DNA from: Kumtagia sp964244725
GTDB taxonomy: Bacteria > Pseudomonadota > Alphaproteobacteria > Rhizobiales > Rhizobiaceae
Assembly (NCBI GenBank): GCA_964244725.1
Contig: CAXTJQ010000004.1
Span: 158,747-222,746 of the forward strand
Length of the DNA stretch: 64,000 bases
Direction of reading: 5' to 3'
Positions within the stretch are counted from its first letter, which is position 1. Every line of letters starts with the position of its first letter. Shown here one piece after another: positions 44,196-52,423 of this stretch. The position numbers and the translations under genes were made by a program. The notes beneath the pieces were generated by a model, which worked only from the letters and a program-made list of their open reading frames with translations, was not told the origin of the DNA and did no database searches.

Positions 44196-44705
44196 TCAAT
44201 CGCCAAGAACGCGGTCAGAGTGAGGCTCGTCATTTGCCGGGGGCTTCGGGTGCAGACGATCCCTCCCGCCCCTCGGAGGGTGGCCGCGCAGGGGCCGAGT
44301 GGAGTCGCCTCCGCCGGACTCGGACTGCATTCTTGCATCCTCGGCCATCAGGCCCACGACAATAACGATATGGGTGCAGACGCTATCGATATCGCGCAAC
44401 ACGTCATCGTTCCAGAACCGAAGGATCGTCCAGCCATCTCGTTCCAATCGGTTTGATCGCTGGCCATCCCGCGCGACACCTTCGATATGGCCGTGTTGCG
44501 AGCCATCTACCTCGATGATCAGCTTGTGCTTCGGGCAGGCGAAGTCCACGATGTACCCGCCTATCGGGAATTGTCTGCGAAAGCTGAGAGCCATCAGCCG
44601 ATGCGCGCGAAGCACGTTCCAAAGTTTGAGTTCGGCGTCGGTCATGACGCGCCGCATCGATTTTGCGTGGGCGCGATAGTTTGGTGGAAGAGGCGCATGA
44701 GGCAT
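44196..44705 (-). CDS. DUF559 endonuclease-like protein
   Basis: A 169-aa protein whose first 115 residues are a DUF559 domain with a Vsr/PD-(D/E)XK-like fold. It has LRAHRLMALSFRRQFPIGGYI, VDFACPKHKLIIEVDGSQH with the presumptive catalytic Asp, Glu and Lys pattern, and GWTILRFWNDDV. Residues beyond about 120 are low-complexity (RPLRGHPPRGGRD) and correspond to a G+C-rich palindromic stretch, so the C-terminus is probably an extension into repeat DNA. Function is unknown. Such genes are scattered in rhizobial genomes, often beside repeats, as here. Confidence 0.8.
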   Translation of the reverse strand: MPHAPLPPNYRAHAKSMRRVMTDAELKLWNVLRAHRLMALSFRRQFPIGGYIVDFACPKHKLIIEVDGSQHGHIEGVARDGQRSNRLERDGWTILRFWNDDVLRDIDSVCTHIVIVVGLMAEDARMQSESGGGDSTRPLRGHPPRGGRDRLHPKPPANDEPHSDRVLGD

Positions 44706-44755
44706 TCGGTCTCGCTTTGCTGATTTTCGGTTTTCGCCGCCCTAGCGCTCTACGT

Positions 44756-45004
44756 CGCCCCCCTCTGTCCTGCCGGACATCTCCCCCACACGGGGGGAGA
44801 TCGGCTATCCGTCCAATGGCAGCCCATCGTCTTCGTTCGAAGCAAAGAGCAAGTCAAAGACGAGCATGATCTCCCCCCGCGTGGAGGAGATCGGCTATCC
44901 GCCCAATGGGAGCCCATCGCGCTCGTTCGAAGCAAAGAGCGAGTCAAAGACGAGAATGATCTCCCCCCGCGTGGGGGAGATGTCCGGCAGGACAGAGGGG
45001 GGCG
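44756..45004. repeat. Palindromic repeat element with 32-bp perfect inverted ends
   Basis: The ends 44756-44787 and 44973-45004 are perfect 32-base inverted complements (CGCCCCCCTCTGTCCTGCCG at the left tip). Between them lie two direct 90-base copies, 44801-44890 and 44891-44980, differing at few positions; the second copy runs into the right arm. There is no coding capacity of note. It fills most of the 337-base gap between the DUF559 gene and cysS. Similar CTCTGTCCTGCCGGACATCT sequences are familiar to me from rhizobial intergenic repeats. Confidence 0.85.
44801..44980. repeat. Two 90-bp direct repeats inside the element
   Basis: Both units start TCGGCTATCC and end GTGGAGGAGA or GTGGGGGAGA. 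Each contains GTTCGAAGCAAAGAGC and a short palindrome ATCTCCCCCCGCGTG. The copies are close to identical, which points to a recent tandem duplication. Confidence 0.85.
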
Positions 45005-45042
45005 CTGTCCCGCGACCTTATCCGCCCCCTCGTTTCCCGCCC

Positions 45043-46539
45043 TCACCGCTTGACCTCCCAGGTCGTGATGCGCTCGCCGGTGATGGGGTCCTTGCCGTCC
45101 TTGAGCTGGATGCCCTGCGCCAGAAGTTCGTCGCGGATGCGGTCGGCTTCCGGCCAGTTCTTGGTGGCGATGAGGGCGAGGCGTAGCTTGACTTGGCCTT
45201 CGACCTTTTTTTGTAAATCTCGAAATTCTTGACTTTGTGAATCCAAACCAGTTGGCATCAATAGACTGATTCCTAGCAATTCCAAGTTGGCTAAGAAAGC
45301 GGGACGCTTCATCGGATCCAGTCTGGTGTCGTCCGCAAGCTTGCTGAGCCTAGCAAGACCCGCATGTGTATTGAGATCATCGCTTAAGGCCTCAAGTACA
45401 TCAGAGTCGATCAGGGGGCTCGTCTGTAAATTGCCTATGACGTTCAGCGGCTCCAATATGTCGTCGTTGATGGACGACCACTGCACAAGTGTGTCTTCGG
45501 CTTCCCACAGCCGTTTGATGCTAAAATCGATCGGCTGCCGGTAGTGCGTCATCAGCATCGCCAGCCGCAGGACCTCGCCCGGCCATTTGCGCCCGCCAAA
45601 TTTTTCCGTTTCCAGCAAATCGTGGATCGTCACGAAATTGCCGTCGCTCTTGGACATCTTCCGTCCCTCGACCTGCAAGAACCCGTTGTGCAGCCAGTAA
45701 TTGGCCATGACCTCGGTGCCGTGGGCGCAGCGGGATTGGGCGATCTCGTTTTCGTGGTGGGGGAAGATCAGGTCGAGGCCGCCGCCGTGGATATCGAAGA
45801 CCTCGCCGAGATAGGCCGCCGACATGGCCGAGCATTCGATGTGCCAGCCGGGCCGGCCCCGGATCGCGACCGTGCGGCCGGGCAGCGTGAAGGAAGCGTT
45901 CCAGCCGGGTTCGTCAGCGGAAGATTGTTTCCAGAGCACAAAGTCGGCCGGGTTCTTCTTGTGCGCGTCGACCGCGACGCGGGCGCCTGCCCGCTGTTCG
46001 TCGAGATTGCGGCCCGAGAGCGCGCCGTAGTCGGCCATCGAGGCGGTGTCGAACAGGACTTCGCCATTGGTTTCATAAGCATGGCCGTTGCCGATCAGCT
46101 TTTGAATCAGGCCGACCATGTCCGGCTTGCGGTCGGCCCGCGCGGTGACGAAGTCCGTCGCGCGCGGTTCATGCGTGGGCTCCAGGCAGCCAAGCGCCTT
46201 CACGTCCGCGTGGAACTGGCTTGCGGTCTTCTCGGTGACGCGGCCGATGGCCTCGTTGAGCGGCAGGTCGGGAAAATCGCGCAGAGCGCGCGCGTTGATC
46301 TTGTCGTCTACGTCGGTGATGTTGCGGACGTAGGTGACGTGGTCCTGCCCGTAAAGATGCCTCAGAAGCCGGAACAGCACGTCGAAGACGATGACCGGGC
46401 GCGCGTTGCCGATATGGGCGAAATCGTAGACCGTCGGGCCGCAGACATACAGGCGGACGTTGGCCGGGTCGATCGGGACGAACGGCTCCTTGGTCCGGGT
46501 CAGCGTGTTGGTCAGTTTCAGGACAGGCATTTCGGTCAT
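45043..46539 (-). CDS. cysS: Cysteine--tRNA ligase
   Basis: CysRS charges tRNA-Cys. The class I signatures are present: the zinc-site start VRLYVCGPTVYDFAHIGNAR with the HIGH-type HIGN, then GWHIECSAMS, the zinc ligands FPHHENEIAQSRC, and KMSKS as GRKMSKSDGN. I chose the ATG at 46539 (498 aa), with a TTG at 46560 and an ATG at 46530 as alternatives. The last 120 codons or so (45190-45545) are visibly lower in G+C than the rest, although the frame is intact and KNWPEADRIRDELLAQGI is normal. The gene ends 39 bases from the palindromic repeat. Confidence 0.96.
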   Translation of the reverse strand: MTEMPVLKLTNTLTRTKEPFVPIDPANVRLYVCGPTVYDFAHIGNARPVIVFDVLFRLLRHLYGQDHVTYVRNITDVDDKINARALRDFPDLPLNEAIGRVTEKTASQFHADVKALGCLEPTHEPRATDFVTARADRKPDMVGLIQKLIGNGHAYETNGEVLFDTASMADYGALSGRNLDEQRAGARVAVDAHKKNPADFVLWKQSSADEPGWNASFTLPGRTVAIRGRPGWHIECSAMSAAYLGEVFDIHGGGLDLIFPHHENEIAQSRCAHGTEVMANYWLHNGFLQVEGRKMSKSDGNFVTIHDLLETEKFGGRKWPGEVLRLAMLMTHYRQPIDFSIKRLWEAEDTLVQWSSINDDILEPLNVIGNLQTSPLIDSDVLEALSDDLNTHAGLARLSKLADDTRLDPMKRPAFLANLELLGISLLMPTGLDSQSQEFRDLQKKVEGQVKLRLALIATKNWPEADRIRDELLAQGIQLKDGKDPITGERITTWEVKR

Positions 46540-46981
46540 CGGAAAGTCCGCTTCAGTCAAGGACGGCGGCGTTTTGCGCGCGGCCGTAAGCCAGCCGGCC
46601 GGCCGGGACGTTTTTCATATCGAGAGAATGGCTGAAAACGACCGGTCCAGCGACAAGCGCTAGCCGATAATACAGAAGCCGCAAATGGCGAAGGTCGATT
46701 TCATAGGCGTCGTTATCATAGCCTTGCGCGGCCGCGTCAAGCGCCGACAGGGCGTGCCGCGGAGCCTCCTGTTACGAAGCCGCGTCCGGACGCCACCGTT
46801 TGGTTACCGTTCGAGGTCAGATTCGAGTGGGGAAGTGTTGCAGGCATGCCTCAACGCTAAAGGTTTCGTAAACATGTCTAGACATACTTCGTCAACGAAC
46901 GACAAAGTGCTGCGGTCAGTCACGCTTTCGACCGATTTGCCGATCACTCGATACGAACAAGAAACGACCCAAGGACCTAAA
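46540..46981. other. Intergenic region upstream of cysS
   Basis: These 442 bases separate cysS (minus) from a small gene (plus). No family-like protein is visible; an open plus-strand frame from 46685 lacks coding character before 46982. From about 46800 the DNA becomes more A+T-rich, and it contains the perfect 12-base palindrome ATGTCTAGACAT (46874-46885), a possible operator. Confidence 0.5.
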
Positions 46982-47146
46982 ATGTCAGTCTCCAAGAGCG
47001 AAGCGGATCGCGCCCGCGCCCGGAACGCCAGCGCGCATCTGGTCAAGCACTATCGCGCGATCGGGCCGGCCGCCGTGCTCGCCGCCGTTCTTGCGACAAA
47101 GAAGCGCAAGCCCGCGGCGACCGCCGCCGCCGGCAAGGTAGCCTGA
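46982..47146 (+). CDS. Small basic hypothetical protein
   Basis: A 54-aa protein that I do not recognise. It starts SVSKSEADRARARNAS, has a central hydrophobic stretch (AIGPAAVLAAVLAT, about 27-40), and ends with a Lys/Ala-rich tail (KKRKPAATAAAGKVA). The ATG at 46982 has an AAGGACC ribosome binding site 6-7 bases upstream, which supports translation. A longer in-frame extension upstream is less likely. It could be a small membrane-associated protein; no function is proposed. Confidence 0.5.
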   Translation: MSVSKSEADRARARNASAHLVKHYRAIGPAAVLAAVLATKKRKPAATAAAGKVA

Positions 47147-47158
47147 GCCTCACCAGCG

Positions 47159-47932
47159 CTAGGCAAAGCCGCCGGCGTCAGAGCAGGTCGAGTTGCGCCG
47201 GTCGGGTGACGACGCGGCGGCCGGCGTGGCCGCATCCGGCGCGGCCGCCCTGGGCTCTTGAATTTCGGGGGCCGTGTTGGCGACCTTGTTGACCAGGTCG
47301 GAGACGCGGATCGCCTCGAAAAAGCCCGGCTCGGCCGGCAGCAACAGGTCGGCCACGTCGCGCGGTTCCCGGCTGCGGCAATCCAGCCAGCGTGCGCAAT
47401 CCTGTTCGTGGATCACGACCGGCATGCGGTCGTGGATGCCCGCCAGATCTGTGCTGGCATGGGTCGTCAGGATCGTTCCCGTGTCGATTTCCGAGCCGTT
47501 CGGATCGGCATAGGTTTCCATCAGGCCCGCGAAGGCCACGATGCCGCCGCCGGGCGGGCGCAGGAAAAAGGGCTGCTTGCTCTTGCCGACCGTCCGCCAT
47601 TCGTAGAAGCCGCTCGCCGGAACGAGCGCGCGGCGATGGCGCATCGCCGTCTTGAAGGCCGCCTTCTCGATGACGGATTCGGAGCGCGCGTTGAACAACA
47701 GCGGCATGGCCTTCGGGTCCTTGGCCCAGCGCGGGATCAGGCCCCAGCGCACCAGGATCGCCTGCCGGTCGGGCAGGTTCGAGCCCGGTTCGCGCGGCGG
47801 GCCGGCCAGCACCATGAGGATCGGCTGCGTCGGCGCGATGTTGTAGCGCGGCGGAAAATCCTGCAGATCGAGGATCGCGAACAGCGCGGCCACCTCCTCG
47901 GGCGTCGCGGTCAGGGTGAAGCGGCCGCACAT
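47159..47932 (-). CDS. SOS response-associated peptidase (SRAP/YedK)
   Basis: SRAP proteins shield abasic sites in single-stranded DNA by forming a covalent link through Cys2. The 257-aa protein has the invariant MCGRFTL start (Cys2), RYNIAPTQP with the conserved Asn, and NARSESVIEKAAFKTA. RRALVPASGFYEW contains the conserved Glu, and IHDRMPVVI the conserved His. All key residues are present. It lies next to a Nudix hydrolase, a grouping typical of Hyphomicrobiales. No SOS box was found upstream. Confidence 0.93.
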   Translation of the reverse strand: MCGRFTLTATPEEVAALFAILDLQDFPPRYNIAPTQPILMVLAGPPREPGSNLPDRQAILVRWGLIPRWAKDPKAMPLLFNARSESVIEKAAFKTAMRHRRALVPASGFYEWRTVGKSKQPFFLRPPGGGIVAFAGLMETYADPNGSEIDTGTILTTHASTDLAGIHDRMPVVIHEQDCARWLDCRSREPRDVADLLLPAEPGFFEAIRVSDLVNKVANTAPEIQEPRAAAPDAATPAAASSPDRRNSTCSDAGGFA

Positions 47933-48026
47933 GGCTGTCTCCGTTTTTCCTGGTTAAAGACTGGCATAAGAGTGGCGATGCCGGCGTGGCGCTGCAACCG
48001 GCTTGCGGGCCAAGGGAGACGTTCTC

Positions 48027-48431
48027 ATGCCAGTCGCCCCCATTCCAGCCGTGTCGGTCGCGCTGGTGCGCGGCGACCGCATTTTGCTGGTCCGTCGCGG
48101 ACGCGCGCCGTCGCAAGGTTTCTACGCATTCCCGGGCGGGCGGGTAGAACCCGGCGAGAGCCTCGAGGCCGCCGCGCGGCGCGAACTTCTGGAGGAGACG
48201 GGGCTCGAATGCGGCGGGCTTGCTCCGGTAGCCGTGCTGCCGATCGATTCGGCGCATGATGGCGGCGTCGATTTCCTGCTGCATGTCTATTCGGGCGTCC
48301 ATGCGCGCGGCGAGCCGTTAGCCGCCGACGATGCCGCCGAGGCGCGGTTTTTCCGCCTGGACGAACTGGGTTCGCTCGATCTCGTCGCCAATGTCGGGTC
48401 GATCGCTGCCGACCTGCTGAAGCGCGATTGA
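48027..48431 (+). CDS. Nudix hydrolase
   Basis: A 134-aa Nudix protein with a complete box GX5EX7REUXEEXGU: GGRVEPGESLEAAARRELLE followed by ETGL (about residues 35-58). Nudix enzymes hydrolyse nucleoside diphosphates linked to another group. The substrate (for example oxidised nucleotides or ADP-ribose) cannot be read. The ATG at 48027 follows AAGGGAGACG; a TTG at 48003 is less likely. Divergent from the SRAP gene. Confidence 0.92.
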   Translation: MPVAPIPAVSVALVRGDRILLVRRGRAPSQGFYAFPGGRVEPGESLEAAARRELLEETGLECGGLAPVAVLPIDSAHDGGVDFLLHVYSGVHARGEPLAADDAAEARFFRLDELGSLDLVANVGSIAADLLKRD

Positions 48432-48502
48432 ACTCGCGGGACGTGGGGATCAAACGTCGCGTCATGCCTTGCCAACGCCAAATTGATGGGCGAGGACCCT
48501 TC

Positions 48503-48880
48503 ATGGCTCGAAAGACGGTCGCGGCGCTGTCGGTGGTTCTGGGGTTGGCCGGCGCATCCATCCAGGCGGCCCCGGCCGCCGAAGGCCCGTACGAGTCCGG
48601 CCTGATGCGCCTTTCGGAAGTTTTGGGATCGCTGCATTTCCTGCGGACGCTGTGCGGCGACAAGAGCGATGTGTGGCGGATGGAAATGGAGAGGCTGATC
48701 GCGGCCGAGAAGCCGACGCCCGAGCGCCGCGCGAAACTGGTGGCGACGTTCAACCGTGGCTACAGCGCCTTCGCGCGCAGCTACACGCGATGCACGGCGT
48801 CAGCGTCGGAGGCGATGCGGCGCTACAGGCAGGAGGGCGAGACGCTGTCGCGCGACATCGCGGCGCGCTACGGAAATTAG
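48503..48880 (+). CDS. TIGR02301 family periplasmic protein
   Basis: A 125-aa protein of the Hyphomicrobiales-specific TIGR02301 family, function unknown. A signal peptide (about 1-26, ending APAAE) precedes the family pattern: YESGLMRLSEVLGSLHFLRTLC, with a second cysteine in YTRCTASASEAMRRY and the FNRGYSAF motif. The two cysteines may pair in the periplasm. The ATG at 48503 has GAGGACC upstream. It follows the Nudix gene, as in related genomes. Confidence 0.85.
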   Translation: MARKTVAALSVVLGLAGASIQAAPAAEGPYESGLMRLSEVLGSLHFLRTLCGDKSDVWRMEMERLIAAEKPTPERRAKLVATFNRGYSAFARSYTRCTASASEAMRRYRQEGETLSRDIAARYGN

Positions 48881-49010
48881 GGTTGCGTTAACGTTTCCGG
48901 CAATGCAAGCGTGCGCTGCAAAACGAATGTGCTAGAAGGCTTAACGGGACGTAAAAAATTTGAATCAAGTTTTGGCTCCGGGACGGGCTTTGGCTTGGAA
49001 GGGTGGTCAG

Positions 49011-49274
49011 GTGAGTATCGAACAGAATACAAGCGATATCGACGCGCTGGTCCGCGAGGAGAAGCGCCTGACCGCCGTCGAATGCCACAACGAGGCTTGG
49101 GCGGAAGGCATTTCTGCCGGCATCGAGACGGACATCATCGCCGAGGCGGCGTTTGCGACCGCGCTCGGCGAGATATTTCGCTGCAACGGCGAGCGGGCAA
49201 CGCTGTCGCTGATCGACCGCATGCGGGAAAAAGTCATCGCCGGCGACTTCGCGCCGTCGCAATTGCGGCATTAG
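49011..49274 (+). CDS. Small conserved hypothetical protein
   Basis: An 87-aa acidic, mainly helical protein: EQNTSDIDALVREEKRLTAV, EGISAGIETDIIAEAAFATA, LIDRMREKVIAGDF. I do not recognise a family by name, but similar short proteins occur at this place in rhizobia. The GTG at 49011 follows GAAGGGTGG. A TTG at 48960 would extend it by 17 residues with less support. It is soluble, with no signal peptide. Confidence 0.6.
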   Translation: MSIEQNTSDIDALVREEKRLTAVECHNEAWAEGISAGIETDIIAEAAFATALGEIFRCNGERATLSLIDRMREKVIAGDFAPSQLRH

Positions 49275-49347
49275 AGTAGACCGCGCGGGCCGTTCCGTGC
49301 CAAGAACCGGACCGCATCGAGGTGTTCTCGCCCCTGCGGAGATGCCC

Positions 49348-50142
49348 ATGTCCCAGCGTGATCCCGTAACTTTGCCGATCAGGCCAATCGCCAAGCCAAG
49401 CGCCGGGAGGCTTGCGATTGTGGGGCTAACGCTGGCCATCGGTCTTTCGCTGACAGCGTCGCATGCCTTCGCGCTGAGCGAGATCAAGCGCGAGGAACTC
49501 CCCGCGCCCGACATGCCAGCGGTTCCCGACAATCCAGGCCAGGACAAGGTCGTGCCGATCCCCGATCCGATCGCGCCGCACGACGCCACCGAACCGGACG
49601 AAACCGGACCGGTCGGACCCGACGGTGGCGTCAAAAGCCCTGCCGCGACCAATCCCGTCGACGAGAACGAGCCGGTTCCGCAGGTCGAATATGATTTCGG
49701 AAAACTGCCGGCCGAGGTCAAGCGGATGCGCGACCTGATCCTGGCGGCCTGCCTCAGCGGCGATCCGGAGGCTTTGCGGCCCCTGATCGGCATGGGCGAC
49801 GCGCAGACGCAGATTTCGCTGGCCGAGATCGAGGGCGATCCCATCGCCTACCTGAAGAGCCTAGCCGGGGACGAAGGCGGGCAGGAAATCCTCGCCATCC
49901 TCGAGGAGGTGCTCTCGGCGGGCTACGTCCATCTCGACGCCGGCACGCCGTCGGAGCTCTACGTCTGGCCATATTTCTTCGCCATGCCGATCGACAAGCT
50001 GACCGCGCCGCAACGCGTGGAATTGTTCAAGATCGTGACGGCCGGGGACTACGAGGAAATGAAGAACTACGGCTCCTATATCTTCTATCGCGTCGGCATC
50101 GCGCCGGACGGACGCTGGTCGTTCTTCGTCGCTGGAGAATAG
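49348..50142 (+). CDS. Secreted/periplasmic conserved hypothetical protein
   Basis: A 264-aa protein with an N-terminal hydrophobic signal (about 20-42, ending SHAFALSE). A Pro/Asp/Glu-rich linker (about 45-115) precedes a compact C-terminal domain (about 120-264: VKRMRDLILAACLSGDPEAL, YVWPYFFAMPIDKLTAPQRV, YIFYRVGIAPDGRWSFFVAG). The domain is conserved in Hyphomicrobiales; I know no function. The ATG at 49348 has GGAG six bases upstream; an ATG at 49342 is possible. It probably acts in the periplasm. Confidence 0.7.
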   Translation: MSQRDPVTLPIRPIAKPSAGRLAIVGLTLAIGLSLTASHAFALSEIKREELPAPDMPAVPDNPGQDKVVPIPDPIAPHDATEPDETGPVGPDGGVKSPAATNPVDENEPVPQVEYDFGKLPAEVKRMRDLILAACLSGDPEALRPLIGMGDAQTQISLAEIEGDPIAYLKSLAGDEGGQEILAILEEVLSAGYVHLDAGTPSELYVWPYFFAMPIDKLTAPQRVELFKIVTAGDYEEMKNYGSYIFYRVGIAPDGRWSFFVAGE

Positions 50143-50145
50143 CTG

Positions 50146-51477
50146 TCAGGCCGGCAACGCTTCCGAAAACAGAACCGGCCGGCCCGTTCCGGGCGTCACG
50201 ATCTCACCCTCCCACATGACCCTGACCCCGCGCACGATCGTGCCGACCGGCCAGCCGGTCACGCGCCTGCCGTCGTAGGGCGTCCAGCCGGCCTTCGAGC
50301 CGGCTTTCGCACTGGCGATGGTCTCGCCGCGCTTGAGGTCGACGATGGTGAAATCGGCGTCGTAGCCGGCGGCGATGCGGCCCTTGCGCGCCATGCCGAA
50401 AATCCGGTTCGGGCCCTGGCTGGTCAAGTCGACGAACCGCTCCAGCGTCAGTCGGCCCGCATTGACATGGTCGAGCATGATCGGGACCAGCGTCTGTACG
50501 CCGGTCATGCCCGACGGCGACGCCGGGTAGTGTCTGGCCTTCTCGGCGAGCGTATGCGGCGCATGGTCCGAGCCGAGCACGTCGACGATGCCCTGCGAGA
50601 CGCCGCGCCAGACGCCGTCGCGGTGACGCTTGTCGCGTATAGGGGGGTTCATCTGAATCAGCGTGCCCAGGCGCCCGTAGTCATCCGACGACAGCGTCAG
50701 GTGATGCGGCGTCGCCTCGCAGGTGGCGATGTCCTTGTGGTCCTTGAGAAAGGCGATCTCCTCCTCCGTCGAGATGTGCAGGACGTGGATGCGCGCGCGG
50801 GCGCGGCGCGCGATGGCGACGAGGCGCTTCGTGCAGGTAAGCGCCGCGATCTCGTCGCGCCAGACGGGATGCGAAGACGGCTCGCCCTCGACGCGAAGAT
50901 GCGCCCGTTCGCGTAAACGGTACTCGTCTTCGGAGTGGAAAGCGGCGCGCCGGCGCGTGTTCTTGAGGATTTCGAGGACCCCATCGTCGTCCTCGACCAG
51001 CAGGTCGCCTGTCGAGGACCCCATGAAGACCTTGATTCCGGCGGCGCCAGGCAGGCGCTCCAGTTCGCCGACATCGCGTGCATTGTCGCGCGTGCCGCCG
51101 ACCCAGAATGCGAAATCGCAGTGCATGCGGCCGGCAGCGCGCGCGACCTTGTCGGCAAGCGCTGCCTCGCTCGTCGTCTGCGGGTTGGTGTTGGGCATCT
51201 CGAAGACCGTAGTCACCCCGCCTAAGACAGCCGCGCGGGAGCCGGTTTCGAGGTCCTCCTTGTGCTCTAGACCCGGCTCGCGGAAGTGCACCTGGCTGTC
51301 GACGACTCCCGGAAGGATGTGGAGGCCGCGGCAGTCGATGGTCTTGCCGGCCGGGGCGCGCGACAGATCGCCGATCGCGGCGACGCGTCCGGCGACGACG
51401 CCTAAATCGTTCAGGCCGGACCCGTCGTGATTGACCACCACGCCGCCTGTCAGGATAAGATCGTAGGTCGCCGCCAT
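50146..51477 (-). CDS. pyrC: Dihydroorotase
   Basis: Dihydroorotase cyclises carbamoyl-aspartate in pyrimidine synthesis. The 443-aa protein belongs to the class I/longer type of the amidohydrolase family. Zinc-site motifs are QVHFREPG (about 63-70) and the carboxylated lysine in GIKVFMGSSTG. The histidines of HVLHIST and ATPHHLTL follow, and the catalytic Asp is in GSDHAPH. All ligands are present, so this is an active enzyme rather than a PyrC-like inactive partner. Convergent with the upstream gene: the two stops are 3 bases apart. Confidence 0.94.
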   Translation of the reverse strand: MAATYDLILTGGVVVNHDGSGLNDLGVVAGRVAAIGDLSRAPAGKTIDCRGLHILPGVVDSQVHFREPGLEHKEDLETGSRAAVLGGVTTVFEMPNTNPQTTSEAALADKVARAAGRMHCDFAFWVGGTRDNARDVGELERLPGAAGIKVFMGSSTGDLLVEDDDGVLEILKNTRRRAAFHSEDEYRLRERAHLRVEGEPSSHPVWRDEIAALTCTKRLVAIARRARARIHVLHISTEEEIAFLKDHKDIATCEATPHHLTLSSDDYGRLGTLIQMNPPIRDKRHRDGVWRGVSQGIVDVLGSDHAPHTLAEKARHYPASPSGMTGVQTLVPIMLDHVNAGRLTLERFVDLTSQGPNRIFGMARKGRIAAGYDADFTIVDLKRGETIASAKAGSKAGWTPYDGRRVTGWPVGTIVRGVRVMWEGEIVTPGTGRPVLFSEALPA

Positions 51478-51556
51478 CCGCCCAGCCGCCCTTGCCCGCC
51501 TTCGAGAGGCGGCTTACGTAACGGGCTTGCCGAATGCAAGCGTGCGAGTTCCGCCG

Positions 51557-52423
51557 ATGCCGACCGCCCTCCTCGACGACCGCGCGCTGATCTCGATCGC
51601 CGGACCCGAAGCCGAACCGTTCCTGCAGAACCTGATCACGACCGACCTCGACGCACTGCCGCCCGATAGCGCCAAGCCGGGCGCGCTGCTCTCGCCACAG
51701 GGAAAGATTCTTTTCGATTTCCTGATCTCGCGTGCACCCGACGGATTCGCGCTGGAATGTCGCGCCGATGTCGCGGACGATTTCATCCGCCGCCTGACGA
51801 TGTACAGGCTGCGCGCGAAGGTTATGATTTCCAAGCTGGATCAGAGCGTTGTCGCAATTTCGTGGCCGACCTATGAAGGCGGTTCACAAACCGATTCAAG
51901 CGGCGGGCGGGCGCTGCTCGATCTGCGTTTCCCGGATGCCGCGCCAGTATGGCGCTGGTACGGTTTTACTGGTTCTACGGCCAGCCAAGGGTCATGGCAC
52001 GCATTCCGGATCGCCAAGGGCATCGCCGAGAGCGGTTCGGACTACGATCTCGGCGATGCGTTTCCGCATGACGTGCTGCTCGACCAGACCGGCGGCGTCA
52101 GCTTCCGCAAGGGCTGCTATGTCGGCCAGGAGGTCGTGTCGCGGATGCATCATCGCGGCACGGCGCGGCGGCGCGTCCTGATCGCGACCGGACACGGCGC
52201 GTTGCCCACGTCGCGAACCGAAATCCTCGCCGGGGGGCGGCCGATCGGCGCGCTCGGGTCGGTCGCCGGCGTCCACGCCATCGCGATCGTGCGGATCGAC
52301 AAGGTCAGGGCGGCGCTGGACGATGACGTTGCGATCACCGCCGGCGGGGTCGTGCTGGACCTCTCGATTCCGCCATGGGCGAACTTCACCTTTCCGCAAG
52401 CCGCGGCCGCCGAGCAAGCCTGA
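51557..52423 (+). CDS. ygfZ: Folate-binding protein YgfZ
   Basis: YgfZ/IBA57 proteins bind folate and assist Fe-S cluster enzymes. The 288-aa protein has a GcvT-like fold, LISIAGPEAEPFLQNLITTD near the start, and the diagnostic KGCYVGQEVVSRMHHRG, which contains the functionally important cysteine. The ATG at 51557 opens PTALLDDRALI; an ATG-type start at 51527 would add 10 residues. It is divergent from pyrC and overlaps the HD gene by one base (TGATG). Confidence 0.92.
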   Translation: MPTALLDDRALISIAGPEAEPFLQNLITTDLDALPPDSAKPGALLSPQGKILFDFLISRAPDGFALECRADVADDFIRRLTMYRLRAKVMISKLDQSVVAISWPTYEGGSQTDSSGGRALLDLRFPDAAPVWRWYGFTGSTASQGSWHAFRIAKGIAESGSDYDLGDAFPHDVLLDQTGGVSFRKGCYVGQEVVSRMHHRGTARRRVLIATGHGALPTSRTEILAGGRPIGALGSVAGVHAIAIVRIDKVRAALDDDVAITAGGVVLDLSIPPWANFTFPQAAAAEQA

